Shown piece by piece: positions 8,443 through 16,989 of a stretch of 64,000 nucleotides of DNA (its first letter is position 1; every line of letters starts with the position of its first letter). The translations under genes were made by a program, and so were the position numbers. The DNA is from Sporomusa ovata DSM 2662 (lineage in GTDB: Bacteria > Bacillota > Negativicutes > Sporomusales > Sporomusaceae), in NCBI RefSeq assembly GCF_000445445.1, contig NZ_ASXP01000005.1, forward strand, positions 496,053-560,052, given 5' to 3'. Under the pieces are notes generated by a model, which saw only the letters and a list, made by a program, of their open reading frames with translations, had not been told where the DNA came from and searched no databases.

Positions 8443-9433
8443 TTATTCATGATTATGCATGAGCTCTTTGATCGTTTCCAAGACAAAATCCACTTCTAAC
8501 GATTCACTCGGCACATAGGCCAATACCTGTTTTGTACAGGCATCCTTGATCACTAATAGATATGCCTTGTTACCGCTGTTATAAAAAACATATGTAATGT
8601 CCGTTAAAAGTACTTTCTTAGGGCCGTGTTCACGAAATTTTTTATTGACTAGGTTTTCGGCCACTGCGTCCTTTTTAATGGCCTTTGCCATTCTGCGATA
8701 TGGATTTGCCTTACGTATTGGGCATTTAAGTCCATACTTATTCATGAGGCGCTGTTATCTTCTTACGGTTCATTCGGATTCCCTGATTGATAAGACGCAT
8801 ATAAATTCCACGTGACCCCTTATCATCGCCACGAAATTTAAGGCATCTAGAACGAGTTCCAAATCCTTCCTGTCCTGAACTTCTCTTATTTCTCTACTGT
8901 CCGCCACTTTTAACCAACGGTAATAGCCTGATCGGGATACCATAGCGGTTTCACACATCCAGGCAATGTTTAAGTGGTTATTTGTCCGTTGGCGGGTTTC
9001 ATGGATCAGTCTATATTTGTTGGACGGCGATGCTTTTACTCTAATCGTACCAGCCGATCCATCTGTATGTTTTTTTTAGAAACTCATTTTCTTGTTTCAA
9101 ATAAGCAATCCTCTGTTCCAGGCGCTTAATCTTTTCGAGATCGGATAGGTCTTTTGTGGCTGGCCAACCAGCGTTTGAGCGGCGCTTATCTTCGCAACCT
9201 TCGGGTCGCAGTTCATATTGTTTGATGCGTTGCACGATGCTATTGATTCTTCTTTTGCCCAAAAGGCGAGTATCAATACCCATTTCCCTTAGATTTGCGA
9301 TGGCAGTTTTCCAGTTTGATATTCCGCCATTAAAGTTTCTCGAAATTCCTTTGTATAGGTAATCGTTGCGTTTAACCCCTGTCACATTCCATTTCACGCC
9401 ATCTTTCGCCGTTACCAATGATACGGCTAACAC
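8443..9433 (-). mobile_element. decayed IS3-family element
   Basis: Three minus-strand pieces line up as one element. The piece at 9041-9433 is an OrfA-like protein ending in a leucine-zipper segment (LEKIKRLEQRIAYLKQENEFL). The piece at 8770-8958 is the start of OrfB (MCETAMVSRSGYYRWLKV). The piece at 8443-8745 is the early catalytic domain (KKVLLTDITYVFY, first Asp). OrfB breaks between the pieces, and the sequence stops before the second Asp and the Glu of the DDE triad, so the element is dead. Confidence 0.75.
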
Positions 9434-9479
9434 TGACTAATCTTAAACGTACCTTTACTCGAAATTCTCTCGAACATAC

Positions 9480-9516
9480 GTTGGGGGTCAACCCCCAACA
9501 GGCGTTCGCCTCTTTT
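9480..9516. repeat. tandem hairpins with a T-run
   Basis: GTTGGGGGT/ACCCCCAAC (9480-9499) is followed by AGGC/GCCT (9500-9511) and CTTTTTG. It may be a terminator or an insertion-sequence end left from the neighbouring IS3 remnant. Confidence 0.4.
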
Positions 9517-9857
9517 TGAAAGTCTACGCGAACATAAAAGCACACTTATTAAATATATCAAAACCCGCGAGGCCTTACAGAATCAGGCTATTTTGGTTCT
9601 ATCACCGCAACGCACTCAACATGTGTTTTGGCGGAAACGTGATACAAAACGGCATAACTATTACTACATATACGCTCCGGGGGTAACAAGGGGGTGAACC
9701 CAAAAACTACATTTATATACTATGTCGCTTGATTGCCAAAAACTGCCCGTTTTACAAAAAACAGCTGGACACATACTGTCTCAAATCAATTAGCGCATAC
9801 CCACCATAACGTATCTCCATGCTTTTCCATAATACAGATGCCCACCAGCCGTTCCCA
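9517..9857. other. intergenic region without a supported gene
   Basis: No frame with a credible start or recognisable product is seen in either strand. It lies between two mobile-element-type genes and is likely scar sequence. Confidence 0.35.
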
Positions 9858-10154
9858 TCAATCCTCAGCTTCCGATAGCAACAAATCTCTAAGCCACTTC
9901 GGCAAATGATTTACCTTTTTAAACTGTAAAATTTTCTGGGCAACCTCCGCGGCATCTTCTTCTCGCCAAAAGCGATCCCTACGATAACATTCTTGGCTAC
10001 AGAACTTACGCCAGCCAACCCCTAACGATTTGAATTCTTTCCCACAATATTCACAGCTAAGGGCGTATGCTTTCCGGTGGTCCTTTTCCCATTCTCTTTT
10101 ACAACCTAATGAACAATACTTTCTCTTCCGCCCGCAACTATTTTGTTCAGGCAA
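9858..10154 (-). CDS. small zinc-finger-like protein of the mobile-element type (probably N-truncated)
   Basis: Cysteine pairs are arranged as two putative zinc knuckles: CGRKRKYCSLGCKREW and CEYCGKEFKSLGVGWRKFCS-ECYRRDRF. Similar small proteins accompany insertion sequences in Clostridia and are often misnamed sigma factors. The only start is TTG at 10154, without a good ribosome binding site. The first CxxC that should precede CGRKRKYC is missing and an in-frame TGA lies just upstream, so the gene has probably lost its 5' end. It is likely non-functional or vestigial. Confidence 0.5.
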   Translation of the reverse strand: MPEQNSCGRKRKYCSLGCKREWEKDHRKAYALSCEYCGKEFKSLGVGWRKFCSQECYRRDRFWREEDAAEVAQKILQFKKVNHLPKWLRDLLLSEAED

Positions 10155-10351
10155 TATGAAATCACGTCAATATCACCAAATGAGTTCAATGAAAACAAAG
10201 CAAAAACTAGACTGTCTCTGGACTTAATTATGCCTGGTGTTAAAAATATTTTTCTAGTCACAAATAGACCTACTTCTTGTTTTAGCACTTTACGGCTTTG
10301 TCGAGAAGTTTCAAAACTGGAACGTAATTAAAAATATGACATATTCCATAT

Positions 10352-10378
10352 TTGAAAAAAGTTTTATTATGCTATAAT
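10352..10378 (+). promoter_or_regulatory. possible promoter of the phosphopantetheinyl transferase gene
   Basis: TTGAAA (10352-10357) and TATAAT (10373-10378) have a short 15-base spacer in an AT-rich stretch about 100 bases before the start at 10482. No Fur-box-like sequence is seen here, unlike at the other siderophore units. Confidence 0.35.
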
Positions 10379-10481
10379 TTAAATAATTATGTATAAAAAT
10401 GAATTATTTTCCATAATAAACACTTGCCCATGAACCACATAGGGTAAAAAGTTATTATGAAGAAATAAAGGAAATGCTGCC

Positions 10482-11174
10482 ATGGAAATATACGGGCTGA
10501 AAATGTCTAAAAGCCTGAGCATCCCAGAGTATGCCCGGCTATTGACAACGCTTGAAGCTACTGAACAGCTCAGAATCAAAAAATTTGTCCGCTATGAGGA
10601 TGCCCTACGGACACTGCTGGCCAAAATTCTTGTCAGGACAACCATTTGCCGCAGGTTATGCGTGCCAAACGCTGAACTCTGTTTTGAGAAAACTCAATAC
10701 GGAAAGCCGCTATTGAAGCATTTCAAAAATACACATTTTAACAGTTCGCATTCTGGCAGTTGGATTGTCTGCGCCATAGATCATGCGCCGGTCGGAGTGG
10801 ATGTCGAATGGGTCAAACCTATTGATTTGGATATTGCAGAATCGTTCTTTGCATCTGACGAATACGCCGTCCTTATGTCAAAGCTCCCAAGCGAAAGATT
10901 GAACTTTTTTTACAGCCTATGGACACTAAAAGAGAGCTACGTTAAGGCCGATGGCCGCGGCTTGCTCTTGCCCCTTGATTCTTTTACCATCAATGTTTAC
11001 GATCATGCCATTATTGTGCACAACCGAAATGCTGCGGCCCAGTGCTATTTTAAACAGTATCCGATTGACCAAGAGTACCAAATGTCCGTTTGCTCAATAA
11101 CGGGTGCTTTTCCCGACCAAATAGCCATTTATAATATGCACTCACTGCTGAATGAATATCGAACATATCTATAA
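10482..11174 (+). CDS. 4'-phosphopantetheinyl transferase (Sfp type)
   Basis: Transfers phosphopantetheine from CoA to the conserved Ser of carrier proteins. The family blocks are visible: KPLLKHFKNTHFNSSHSG, then the magnesium-binding VGVDVEWV, and FYSLWTLKESYVKADGRGL (WxxKES/A motif). The 230 aa length is typical of Sfp. AAAGGAA lies about 9 bases before the ATG. It is 6 kb from the NRPS operon on the opposite strand and is the obvious activator of the four carrier domains encoded there. That assignment is an inference from context. Confidence 0.88.
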   Translation: MEIYGLKMSKSLSIPEYARLLTTLEATEQLRIKKFVRYEDALRTLLAKILVRTTICRRLCVPNAELCFEKTQYGKPLLKHFKNTHFNSSHSGSWIVCAIDHAPVGVDVEWVKPIDLDIAESFFASDEYAVLMSKLPSERLNFFYSLWTLKESYVKADGRGLLLPLDSFTINVYDHAIIVHNRNAAAQCYFKQYPIDQEYQMSVCSITGAFPDQIAIYNMHSLLNEYRTYL

Positions 11175-11179
11175 TTGCT

Positions 11180-11559
11180 TACCTCAATATCGGCATAAAC
11201 TTGCTCGATTTTGTTTGAATATAAAATATTTTCTATTAGCAGACATTGATGAAAAACCCCCTCGACCAACGAAGTAATCTCGTTATCCTGATAATTTTTC
11301 CAGTTTTGCAATTCTCTTCGCCGGTAATGTCCAGATAAAATACCCGGTTAAACATCCATGATATTTTCCTGTAGCTGTGGTACACCAACAGCAGCAGTTT
11401 AACGACCATTTTCAAAGAATACTTCGCCACTACCCCGAAAAGTATCGCCTGAGTGCCGTTATGACAGTACAACCGCAAGCAATGAAAAAATCGTTTTTCC
11501 GCCCACAACGGAACAAGTAATGTCTCAGGTACACCCTATAAATTATGTTGATGTTGCAT
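11180..11559 (-). pseudogene. possible remnant of an LCM-type methyltransferase
   Basis: An ATG at 11557-11559 preceded by GGAGGAG is followed after seven codons by an in-frame TAG. Beyond it the sequence reads GVPETLLVPLWAEKRFF, resembling the start of leucine-carboxyl-methyltransferase-like (LCM/PpmA) enzymes (TLLIPLWARA). Further on the frame drifts and no conserved SAM motif can be followed, so the rest is heavily decayed. The identification rests on one short motif. Nothing else is recognised between 11175 and 11659. Confidence 0.35.
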
Positions 11560-11659
11560 GTTTCTCCTCCCCGCAGTTCATCTTATCTCTTTATGATTTG
11601 TACTTCGAACACAACCCACCACCCTCGATTGCTGTCCCTTCCCCGGTATCATATACGGC

Positions 11660-14125
11660 TTACTGGGACAAGATTTCTGACTGTCCTTTCCCAGCTTCGG
11701 GCAGAATCAGGTCTGGTTGTGCCTTATACCAAGCGGCATACATGGCGGGCAGTACCAACAGCGTCAATACAGTGGCGGCCATAAGCCCGCCAGCTATCGC
11801 TACCGCCATCGGCCCCCAGAATACATTTGCCATGAGGGGCAGCATCCCCAGGATGGCTGCCGCCGCGGTAAGCATGATCGGCCGGAAGCGGGTGACGGCA
11901 GCGTTAATAATAGCCTCCCAAACAGGCTCTCCGGCTGTAACATGCTGTTCGATCTGATCAATGAGAATGACGGAGTTACGCATAATAATGCCGGATAGCG
12001 CCAGGATTCCGAGTTGCACCACAAAGCCCATTGGCCGTCCGGTGAGCAGGAGGCTGACACTGACGCCGATAAGGCCCAGCGGCGCGGTGAAAAGGGTGAG
12101 CAGCATTTTGGGAATATTATGCAATTGAAGCATAAGCAGCGTAATGATTGTTACGAACATGGCCGGCACAGGCTGCATTATCCAGCCGCTGGCCTTTATG
12201 CTGCTTTCCAGGGAGCCGCCGATATCGATGCTATAGCCAGGCGGCAGCGAGGCCTGTAAGTCCTCCAGATTTTTATACACCTCTTTGGTGGCATTGTTGC
12301 CCAGTACACCTTCGATGGTATTGGCCTGAACCGTAATCGTTGGTTTTAAATCACGGCGCCAGATTAGCCCTTCCTCTGCCGTGTAGCTGATTTTGGCGAT
12401 TTGATCCAAAGGAATGAATTGGCCTCCGCCGATGTGGATATTCAGGTCTTTAAGCAGGGACAAGTCCCAGTAGCTGTCCGGGTCAATCCGGAACACGATG
12501 CCGATGGTCTTGTCCCTTTCCCGAAAATCACTAACGGTCGAACCTGATAACAGGGACTGAAGATTAGTGGCCAGCGTCTGGCTGTCAATGCCTAGCATAC
12601 GAGCCTTGTCCTGGTCAATATCCAAACGCAGGGCTTTGCTTTTTTCGTTCCAGTCAAGGTTCACATCCGTAATGATTGGATTGGCCGACATACGGTCCAG
12701 GACTTGTCCGGCAATTTCACGGATTTTATCATGATCATAACCAGTGACCCGCAGCATGACCGGATAGGGGTGGGACGGACCGGTTTTGAGAAATTTGATG
12801 TTGCCGCGCACCTCGGGAAATTCGGCGGTCAGCAGTTCTTTGGCCTGTTTGGCCAATTTGTCGCGGGATTTCACGTCTTTTGCCACAAAAATAAATTGAG
12901 CGAAATTCGCATTGGGATAAACCACCTCAGCGGTTAGCACAAAGCGCGGTCCTCCCTTACCCACGTAGTAGGAATAATTGACCAGGTCAGCATTTGCGGT
13001 GAGGAGCTTAACAAAGCGAGCGGCTTCCTGCTCGGTGGCCTGCAGTGAAGCTCCCTGCGGCAGACGCATGTCCACAATCAGTTCCGGTCGGATGGACTCA
13101 GGGAAAAACTCCTGTTTCACCAGTCCCATTAGAAAAACGGAGCCAATAAAGCAAGCAGCCGTAAGGAGCAGCACCGTTTTGCGATGGACCAGGCACCAGG
13201 TTAAGATTTGCTTGAACAAACGGTAAAAACGGGTGTTGTATACATCATAACCCTGGGCGCTGCCGGAAGCAGCTACCTTTACCAGACTGTAACCTAACAG
13301 CGGGGTTACCAGTACGGATACGACCCAGGAGATTAAGAGGGCAATAGTAATAACGGAAAAAATACTGCCGACGAATTCGGAAGCCGAGCCTTTGGAAAAG
13401 CCGATAGGGACAAAGCCGGCGCAGGTAATCAGTGTTCCTGTCAGCATAGGAAACGATGTGGCCTTATAGGCGTAGCAGGCAGCATCAAAGCGGCTCCAGC
13501 CCTGCTGCAGCTTGACGGTCATCATTTCAATGGCGATAATGGTGTCGTCCACCAACAAGCCTAGCGAGATAATCAAGGCACCCAAGGAAATTTTATGAAG
13601 ATCAATGCCAAACACTTTCATCGCGATGAATACACCAGTAATGACCAGGGGAATACAAAGGGCCACGACAACACCGGAACGTAGGCCAAGACTGAGAAAG
13701 CTGACGATTAATACAATGACTATCGCTTCAGCCAGGGATTCTACGAAATCATTGATCGACTGCCGGACCAAATCGGGCTGATTGGCAACGGTATTGAGTT
13801 CCAGCCCGAGGGGAAGCTGCTCTTTGATTTGGGCTAGTGTTTTGTTCAGGTTTGCGCCGAGGTCGAGAATATTGCCTCCCTTCTCCATGGATAAAGCCAG
13901 GCCGATCGCCGGCTGGCCGTTATAAAACATTTTAGGGTCCGGCGGGTCGCTGTAACCACGGATAATTCGGGCAATGTCGCCCAGACGCAGACTGTGTCCG
14001 TCGGCCCTGATCGGCAGGTTTTTCAAGGCGTCCAAATTTTCGAATATGCCGCTTACACGTAGATAAACATTGTCGGAAGCAGTTTCCAGCATCCCAGACG
14101 ATGCCATGGCATTTTGCGTCTTCAC
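11660..14125 (-). CDS. RND efflux permease, C-terminal portion (frameshifted gene)
   Basis: This frame holds about 820 residues of an AcrB-type proton-driven inner-membrane pump. It resumes at VKTQNAMASSGMLETASDN and continues through the central membrane block (LVDDTIIAIEMMTVKLQQG, with the pump's acidic relay region), the second porter domain and the last helices (AALAI-type GGLMAATVLTLLVLPAMYAAWY). The N-terminal ~197 residues lie in the other frame at 14122-14757. One base appears to be missing in a T-run at 14168-14170. Together they give about 1030 residues, normal for the family. Adaptor and permease form an operon; no outer-membrane factor is nearby. Confidence 0.85.
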   Translation of the reverse strand: MKTQNAMASSGMLETASDNVYLRVSGIFENLDALKNLPIRADGHSLRLGDIARIIRGYSDPPDPKMFYNGQPAIGLALSMEKGGNILDLGANLNKTLAQIKEQLPLGLELNTVANQPDLVRQSINDFVESLAEAIVIVLIVSFLSLGLRSGVVVALCIPLVITGVFIAMKVFGIDLHKISLGALIISLGLLVDDTIIAIEMMTVKLQQGWSRFDAACYAYKATSFPMLTGTLITCAGFVPIGFSKGSASEFVGSIFSVITIALLISWVVSVLVTPLLGYSLVKVAASGSAQGYDVYNTRFYRLFKQILTWCLVHRKTVLLLTAACFIGSVFLMGLVKQEFFPESIRPELIVDMRLPQGASLQATEQEAARFVKLLTANADLVNYSYYVGKGGPRFVLTAEVVYPNANFAQFIFVAKDVKSRDKLAKQAKELLTAEFPEVRGNIKFLKTGPSHPYPVMLRVTGYDHDKIREIAGQVLDRMSANPIITDVNLDWNEKSKALRLDIDQDKARMLGIDSQTLATNLQSLLSGSTVSDFRERDKTIGIVFRIDPDSYWDLSLLKDLNIHIGGGQFIPLDQIAKISYTAEEGLIWRRDLKPTITVQANTIEGVLGNNATKEVYKNLEDLQASLPPGYSIDIGGSLESSIKASGWIMQPVPAMFVTIITLLMLQLHNIPKMLLTLFTAPLGLIGVSVSLLLTGRPMGFVVQLGILALSGIIMRNSVILIDQIEQHVTAGEPVWEAIINAAVTRFRPIMLTAAAAILGMLPLMANVFWGPMAVAIAGGLMAATVLTLLVLPAMYAAWYKAQPDLILPEAGKGQSEILSQ

Positions 14126-14757
14126 GACGTTGATAATATCTGCTGGAACCAGACCCAGTTGCGCCAGTTTGCAGTTTCCATCTCAATATAAATTTTCTCG
14201 GTTTGGACGCCGAGTAGATCAACTTTTTTGACACTGGGCACATCCACCAGTATCCGGCGGATTCTTTCCGCGTGTTCCCGCATCTCTTCATAACTGTAAC
14301 CATCGCCGGTCAAAGCGTAGATGCAACCGAACACATCGTCAAATCGGTCGTTAAAATAAGGGCCGTCAATTCCTTGCGGCAGCGTGGCTTTGATATCATT
14401 CACCATGTTGCGGACTTCCAGCCAGATGGGACGGACCTCTTCACCCTTGACGGCATCATCTTTCAGAGCAACGAAAATGACGGCCTGTCCGGGAGTGGAA
14501 TAGCTTCGTAGATAATCCAGGCCCGGGGTGTCCTGCAGTTTTTTTTCGATTTTATCGGTGACCTGCTCTTCCACCTGGCGGGCAGTGGCACCCGGCCAGT
14601 TAACCGTTACAACCATCTGACGGATGGTGAAATCAGGATCTTCCATCCGGCCCAAGTTTCGGTAGGAAAAAATGCCGCCAATAAAAATGATGAAAATAAA
14701 ATAGTAAACCAGTTGCTTATGTTGGAGCGCCCATTCCGTTAAATTGAAATTCTTCAT
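14122..14757 (-). CDS. RND efflux permease, N-terminal portion (frameshifted gene)
   Basis: Starts with MKNFNLTEWALQHKQLVYY (first helix), then NLGRMEDPDFTIRQMVVTV, WPGATARQVEEQVTDKIEKK and LRSYSTPGQAVIFV, hallmarks of HAE1-type RND permeases. After META the frame runs into NWRNWVWFQQILSTS; with one added base it would read KLAQLGLVPADIINVVKTQ and join the downstream frame exactly. The start ATG overlaps the adaptor stop (ATGA). The point of disruption is at about 14168. Substrate unknown; export of the siderophore made by the adjacent operon is a reasonable guess. Confidence 0.82.
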   Translation of the reverse strand: MKNFNLTEWALQHKQLVYYFIFIIFIGGIFSYRNLGRMEDPDFTIRQMVVTVNWPGATARQVEEQVTDKIEKKLQDTPGLDYLRSYSTPGQAVIFVALKDDAVKGEEVRPIWLEVRNMVNDIKATLPQGIDGPYFNDRFDDVFGCIYALTGDGYSYEEMREHAERIRRILVDVPSVKKVDLLGVQTEKIYIEMETANWRNWVWFQQILSTS

Positions 14758-15875
14758 TGGCGATCACCGTTGGCAAGGCGTATTTGTTGCCTTTCCCGCA
14801 GTTTATGGACGCCGGTTGTGACAATGGTTTCACCCGACTGCAATCCCGCCAACACGGGTATGGTATCGTTACTGCCAACGCCGACGGTAACAGGACGCAA
14901 ACTGACGATATTATTTTTGACCACCCAGACCCCGGGAACATCACCTGTTTGATACAGGGCGGACCGGGGAATGGTGATTGCGGTTGCCTGCTGGCCAGCA
15001 GCAGCTACCGTGACGGCGGCCGTCATGCCCAGTTTGACTTCCGGCGGCGGATTGACCAAGCTGATACGCACTTTGTAGGTACGGGTGGTTGGACTGGCCA
15101 TGGGTGCAATTTCTCTTATGCTACCGGTTACGATAACATTAGGCAGAGCCCAAAATGCCACTTTGCATTGACTGGCTTGACGCAGTTCCTCCAGCCGATT
15201 TTCCGGGACGCTGATTTCGATTTCCCGTTGACCGTCCCGTACGATGGTCAGCACGGTTTGACCAGCACTAACCACCTGACCGATTTCGGCGTTAATGGCA
15301 GCAATGACGCCCGGCTGATCGGCATACAGCCGGGTATATTCCAGTTTGTTCGCTCCCTGTTCATATTGAGCCGTTGCTTGGCGGACTGCCGCCAGGGCAA
15401 CGTCATAAGCGTTTTGATACTGGTCGAGTTGAGCGCGGCTGACTGCGGCCTGGGCGTATAACTGCCGGTAGCGGCTGAGATTGCTTTCCGCCAGTGTAAG
15501 TTGAGCCTGAGTGGCAGCAAGCTGCGCTGAATTGCTATTGGCCGTTTGCCTAAAATCCTGGGGGTCAAGCTGCATAAGTATTTCGTCCGTCTGCACAGCA
15601 GAACCCAGTTCTACGTTGCGTTTGACGATCTTGCCGCCGACCTGGAAGGGCAGCTGACTTTCATAACGGCCTCGCACTTCGCCCGAATAGGTATATGTGG
15701 AAGACATTCCCGCGGCGTTAACCGTTGCGGTACGGACCAAGGGAATCTTTGTATCGGGCGTCGACATTACCCGGTGGTTTACTTGCCACAGCACACTGCC
15801 GACGATGCAAATGATAACGGCAGTCAGCATCAAACCATACCATTTCTTCCTTCCTGTTAATCTGTTATATTGCAA
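14754..15875 (-). CDS. RND efflux periplasmic adaptor (membrane fusion protein)
   Basis: Links the inner-membrane pump to an outer-membrane channel. An N-terminal anchor helix (WYGLMLTAVIICIVGSVLW) is followed by the first lipoyl half (YSGEVRGRYESQLPFQVGGK), a helical hairpin rich in Ala/Gln (SNSAQLAATQAQLTLAESN), the second lipoyl half (YADQPGVIAAINAEIGQVV), a beta-barrel and a C-terminal membrane-proximal domain. The start is TTG with AGGAGGAG 6-8 bases upstream. It overlaps the permease gene by 4 bases. A Fur-box-like palindrome lies about 290 bases upstream, pointing to iron-responsive expression. Confidence 0.88.
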   Translation of the reverse strand: MQYNRLTGRKKWYGLMLTAVIICIVGSVLWQVNHRVMSTPDTKIPLVRTATVNAAGMSSTYTYSGEVRGRYESQLPFQVGGKIVKRNVELGSAVQTDEILMQLDPQDFRQTANSNSAQLAATQAQLTLAESNLSRYRQLYAQAAVSRAQLDQYQNAYDVALAAVRQATAQYEQGANKLEYTRLYADQPGVIAAINAEIGQVVSAGQTVLTIVRDGQREIEISVPENRLEELRQASQCKVAFWALPNVIVTGSIREIAPMASPTTRTYKVRISLVNPPPEVKLGMTAAVTVAAAGQQATAITIPRSALYQTGDVPGVWVVKNNIVSLRPVTVGVGSNDTIPVLAGLQSGETIVTTGVHKLRERQQIRLANGDRQ

Positions 15876-16163
15876 ATTTCATCTCCTCCTTGGCTTGGTA
15901 CTATCACGACATCACTTTGATAATTTAAAGAAGTAAGGTCGATGAATGACCACTCTTTCCCTGTCACACAATACCGCCTTGACAAGTTGTAATACTTTTT
16001 ATGCTGTACAGTAACTAGGCAGTTAAAGCGGTTTTCCATAGATTCTCACTTAAAATAAGCTGCTTTTGTTGTCCTTTTCCATGTACGATTGTTTGGTTCA
16101 ACAGAAAATCTCCTAACTTTTCACTGCAAGTAAGATTCTATAAAGATCAATCTTTTGTGTGAA

Positions 16164-16182
16164 ATTGATAATTATTATCAAT
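16164..16182. promoter_or_regulatory. Fur-box-like palindrome upstream of the RND operon
   Basis: ATTGATAATTATTATCAAT is a near-perfect palindrome containing GATAAT-T-ATTATC, the 6-1-6 core of Fur sites. It lies between the adaptor gene (start 15875) and the TonB-like gene terminator. Confidence 0.55.
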
Positions 16183-16269
16183 TATTGAGTTTACTGTATA
16201 AATGTTATTTTTTCTACTCCAAAACGGAGGTTTTTATGTGTCAAAACGGATTTTCTTGCTAAATGCAAA

Positions 16270-16311
16270 AGACATCACTGCAGCTTCTTAGACGAAGTGC
16301 GGTGATGTCTC
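16270..16311 (-). terminator. intrinsic terminator of the TonB-like gene
   Basis: AGACATCAC...GTGATGTCT (16270-16278 with 16302-16310) continues inward as GCA-CTTC/GAAG-GC pairs. On the minus strand it is followed by TTTTGCATTT, 27 bases after the stop at 16338. Confidence 0.65.
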
Positions 16312-16337
16312 TGCTACTGACCTGAATCAAATTTACC

Positions 16338-16793
16338 TTATTGCTTATCCGTAGGCTGCTCTGTAGCCTGCCCTGCTTCATTGCTTACCTTTTCCTCCGG
16401 CAGGTATTTTTCCACTTTAACTTGCAATGGAAAAATAATTGAGCAAGCTACCGCCTTATTATCACTGTTAAAGGCCGGACGAAACACCGATTTCTTCAAT
16501 GAGTCTGTCACGGCCTGATCAAAAGCCTCATCGCCGGAGCTTGTTATGATTTTTATATCGCCGTCTATTATTCCAAGTTCGGATACTGTCGCCTTTACTT
16601 TCACCAATACTGTTTGTTCCGAGTATTTTTCCCTCATTTCCGCCGAAAGAGAAATTGGTGCTAAGGTAATAATTTGAGGTGGAGTCACGGACGAATTGCC
16701 ATTCGCCATAACCGGAACTGCCATCCCGACAATCGCTAATACAATGACTGCCATCATTACTCGCATTTTTGGGGTATATTTCACACAAAACAT
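16338..16793 (-). CDS. TonB C-terminal-domain protein with signal peptide/anchor
   Basis: A basic N-terminus and hydrophobic segment (MRVMMAVIVLAIVGMAVPVMA) are followed almost directly by a TonB_C-like domain (VLVKVKATVSELGIIDGDIK, SSGDEAFDQAVTDSLKKSVFRPA, IIFPLQVKVEKYL). It lacks the long proline-rich spacer that lets TonB reach the outer membrane, and no exbB/exbD are present. It ends in a hydrophilic tail. A Fur-box-like site lies about 55 bases upstream. It may energise or assist the TonB receptor at 41-43 kb, or be a secreted relative with another role. Confidence 0.65.
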   Translation of the reverse strand: MFCVKYTPKMRVMMAVIVLAIVGMAVPVMANGNSSVTPPQIITLAPISLSAEMREKYSEQTVLVKVKATVSELGIIDGDIKIITSSGDEAFDQAVTDSLKKSVFRPAFNSDNKAVACSIIFPLQVKVEKYLPEEKVSNEAGQATEQPTDKQ

Positions 16794-16843
16794 CCTTTCT
16801 TTGATATATTCGCCTCAAACGAATATACACAAGTTCTTGTAAT

Positions 16844-16864
16844 TGATAATAGTTTTCATTATCA
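16844..16864. promoter_or_regulatory. Fur box upstream of the TonB-like gene
   Basis: Read on the minus strand, GATAATGAAAACTATTATC matches the 19-bp consensus GATAATGATAATCATTATC at 16 positions. It lies 51-71 bases before the start at 16793. Confidence 0.7.
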
Positions 16865-16941
16865 TGCAATTTTATTATATCTGATACTTCGCATATTGAC
16901 AACCGGTTGCTCATGCAATAGCGGGATGCGTTTCAACTAAC

Positions 16942-16986
16942 AATGAAAACGCTATTTATCCATCTCAGACAAATAGCGTTTTCATT
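16942..16986 (-). terminator. hairpin at the end of the siderophore operon
   Basis: AATGAAAACGCTATTT (16942-16957) pairs perfectly with AAATAGCGTTTTCATT (16971-16986). It begins 4 bases after the stop of the DAHP synthase gene at 16990. The T-run is modest (TTTTCATTGTT). Confidence 0.6.
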
Positions 16987-16989
16987 TCT

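Noticed and set aside
8278..8499. Plus-strand 73-codon frame beginning MIIVQHAPAKND
   Set aside because: It has no ribosome binding site, no recognisable product and runs antisense into the IS3 remnant.
11236..11508. Minus-strand 90-codon frame as an independent gene
   Set aside because: It has no ribosome binding site; it overlaps the more likely methyltransferase remnant whose start is upstream at 11559.
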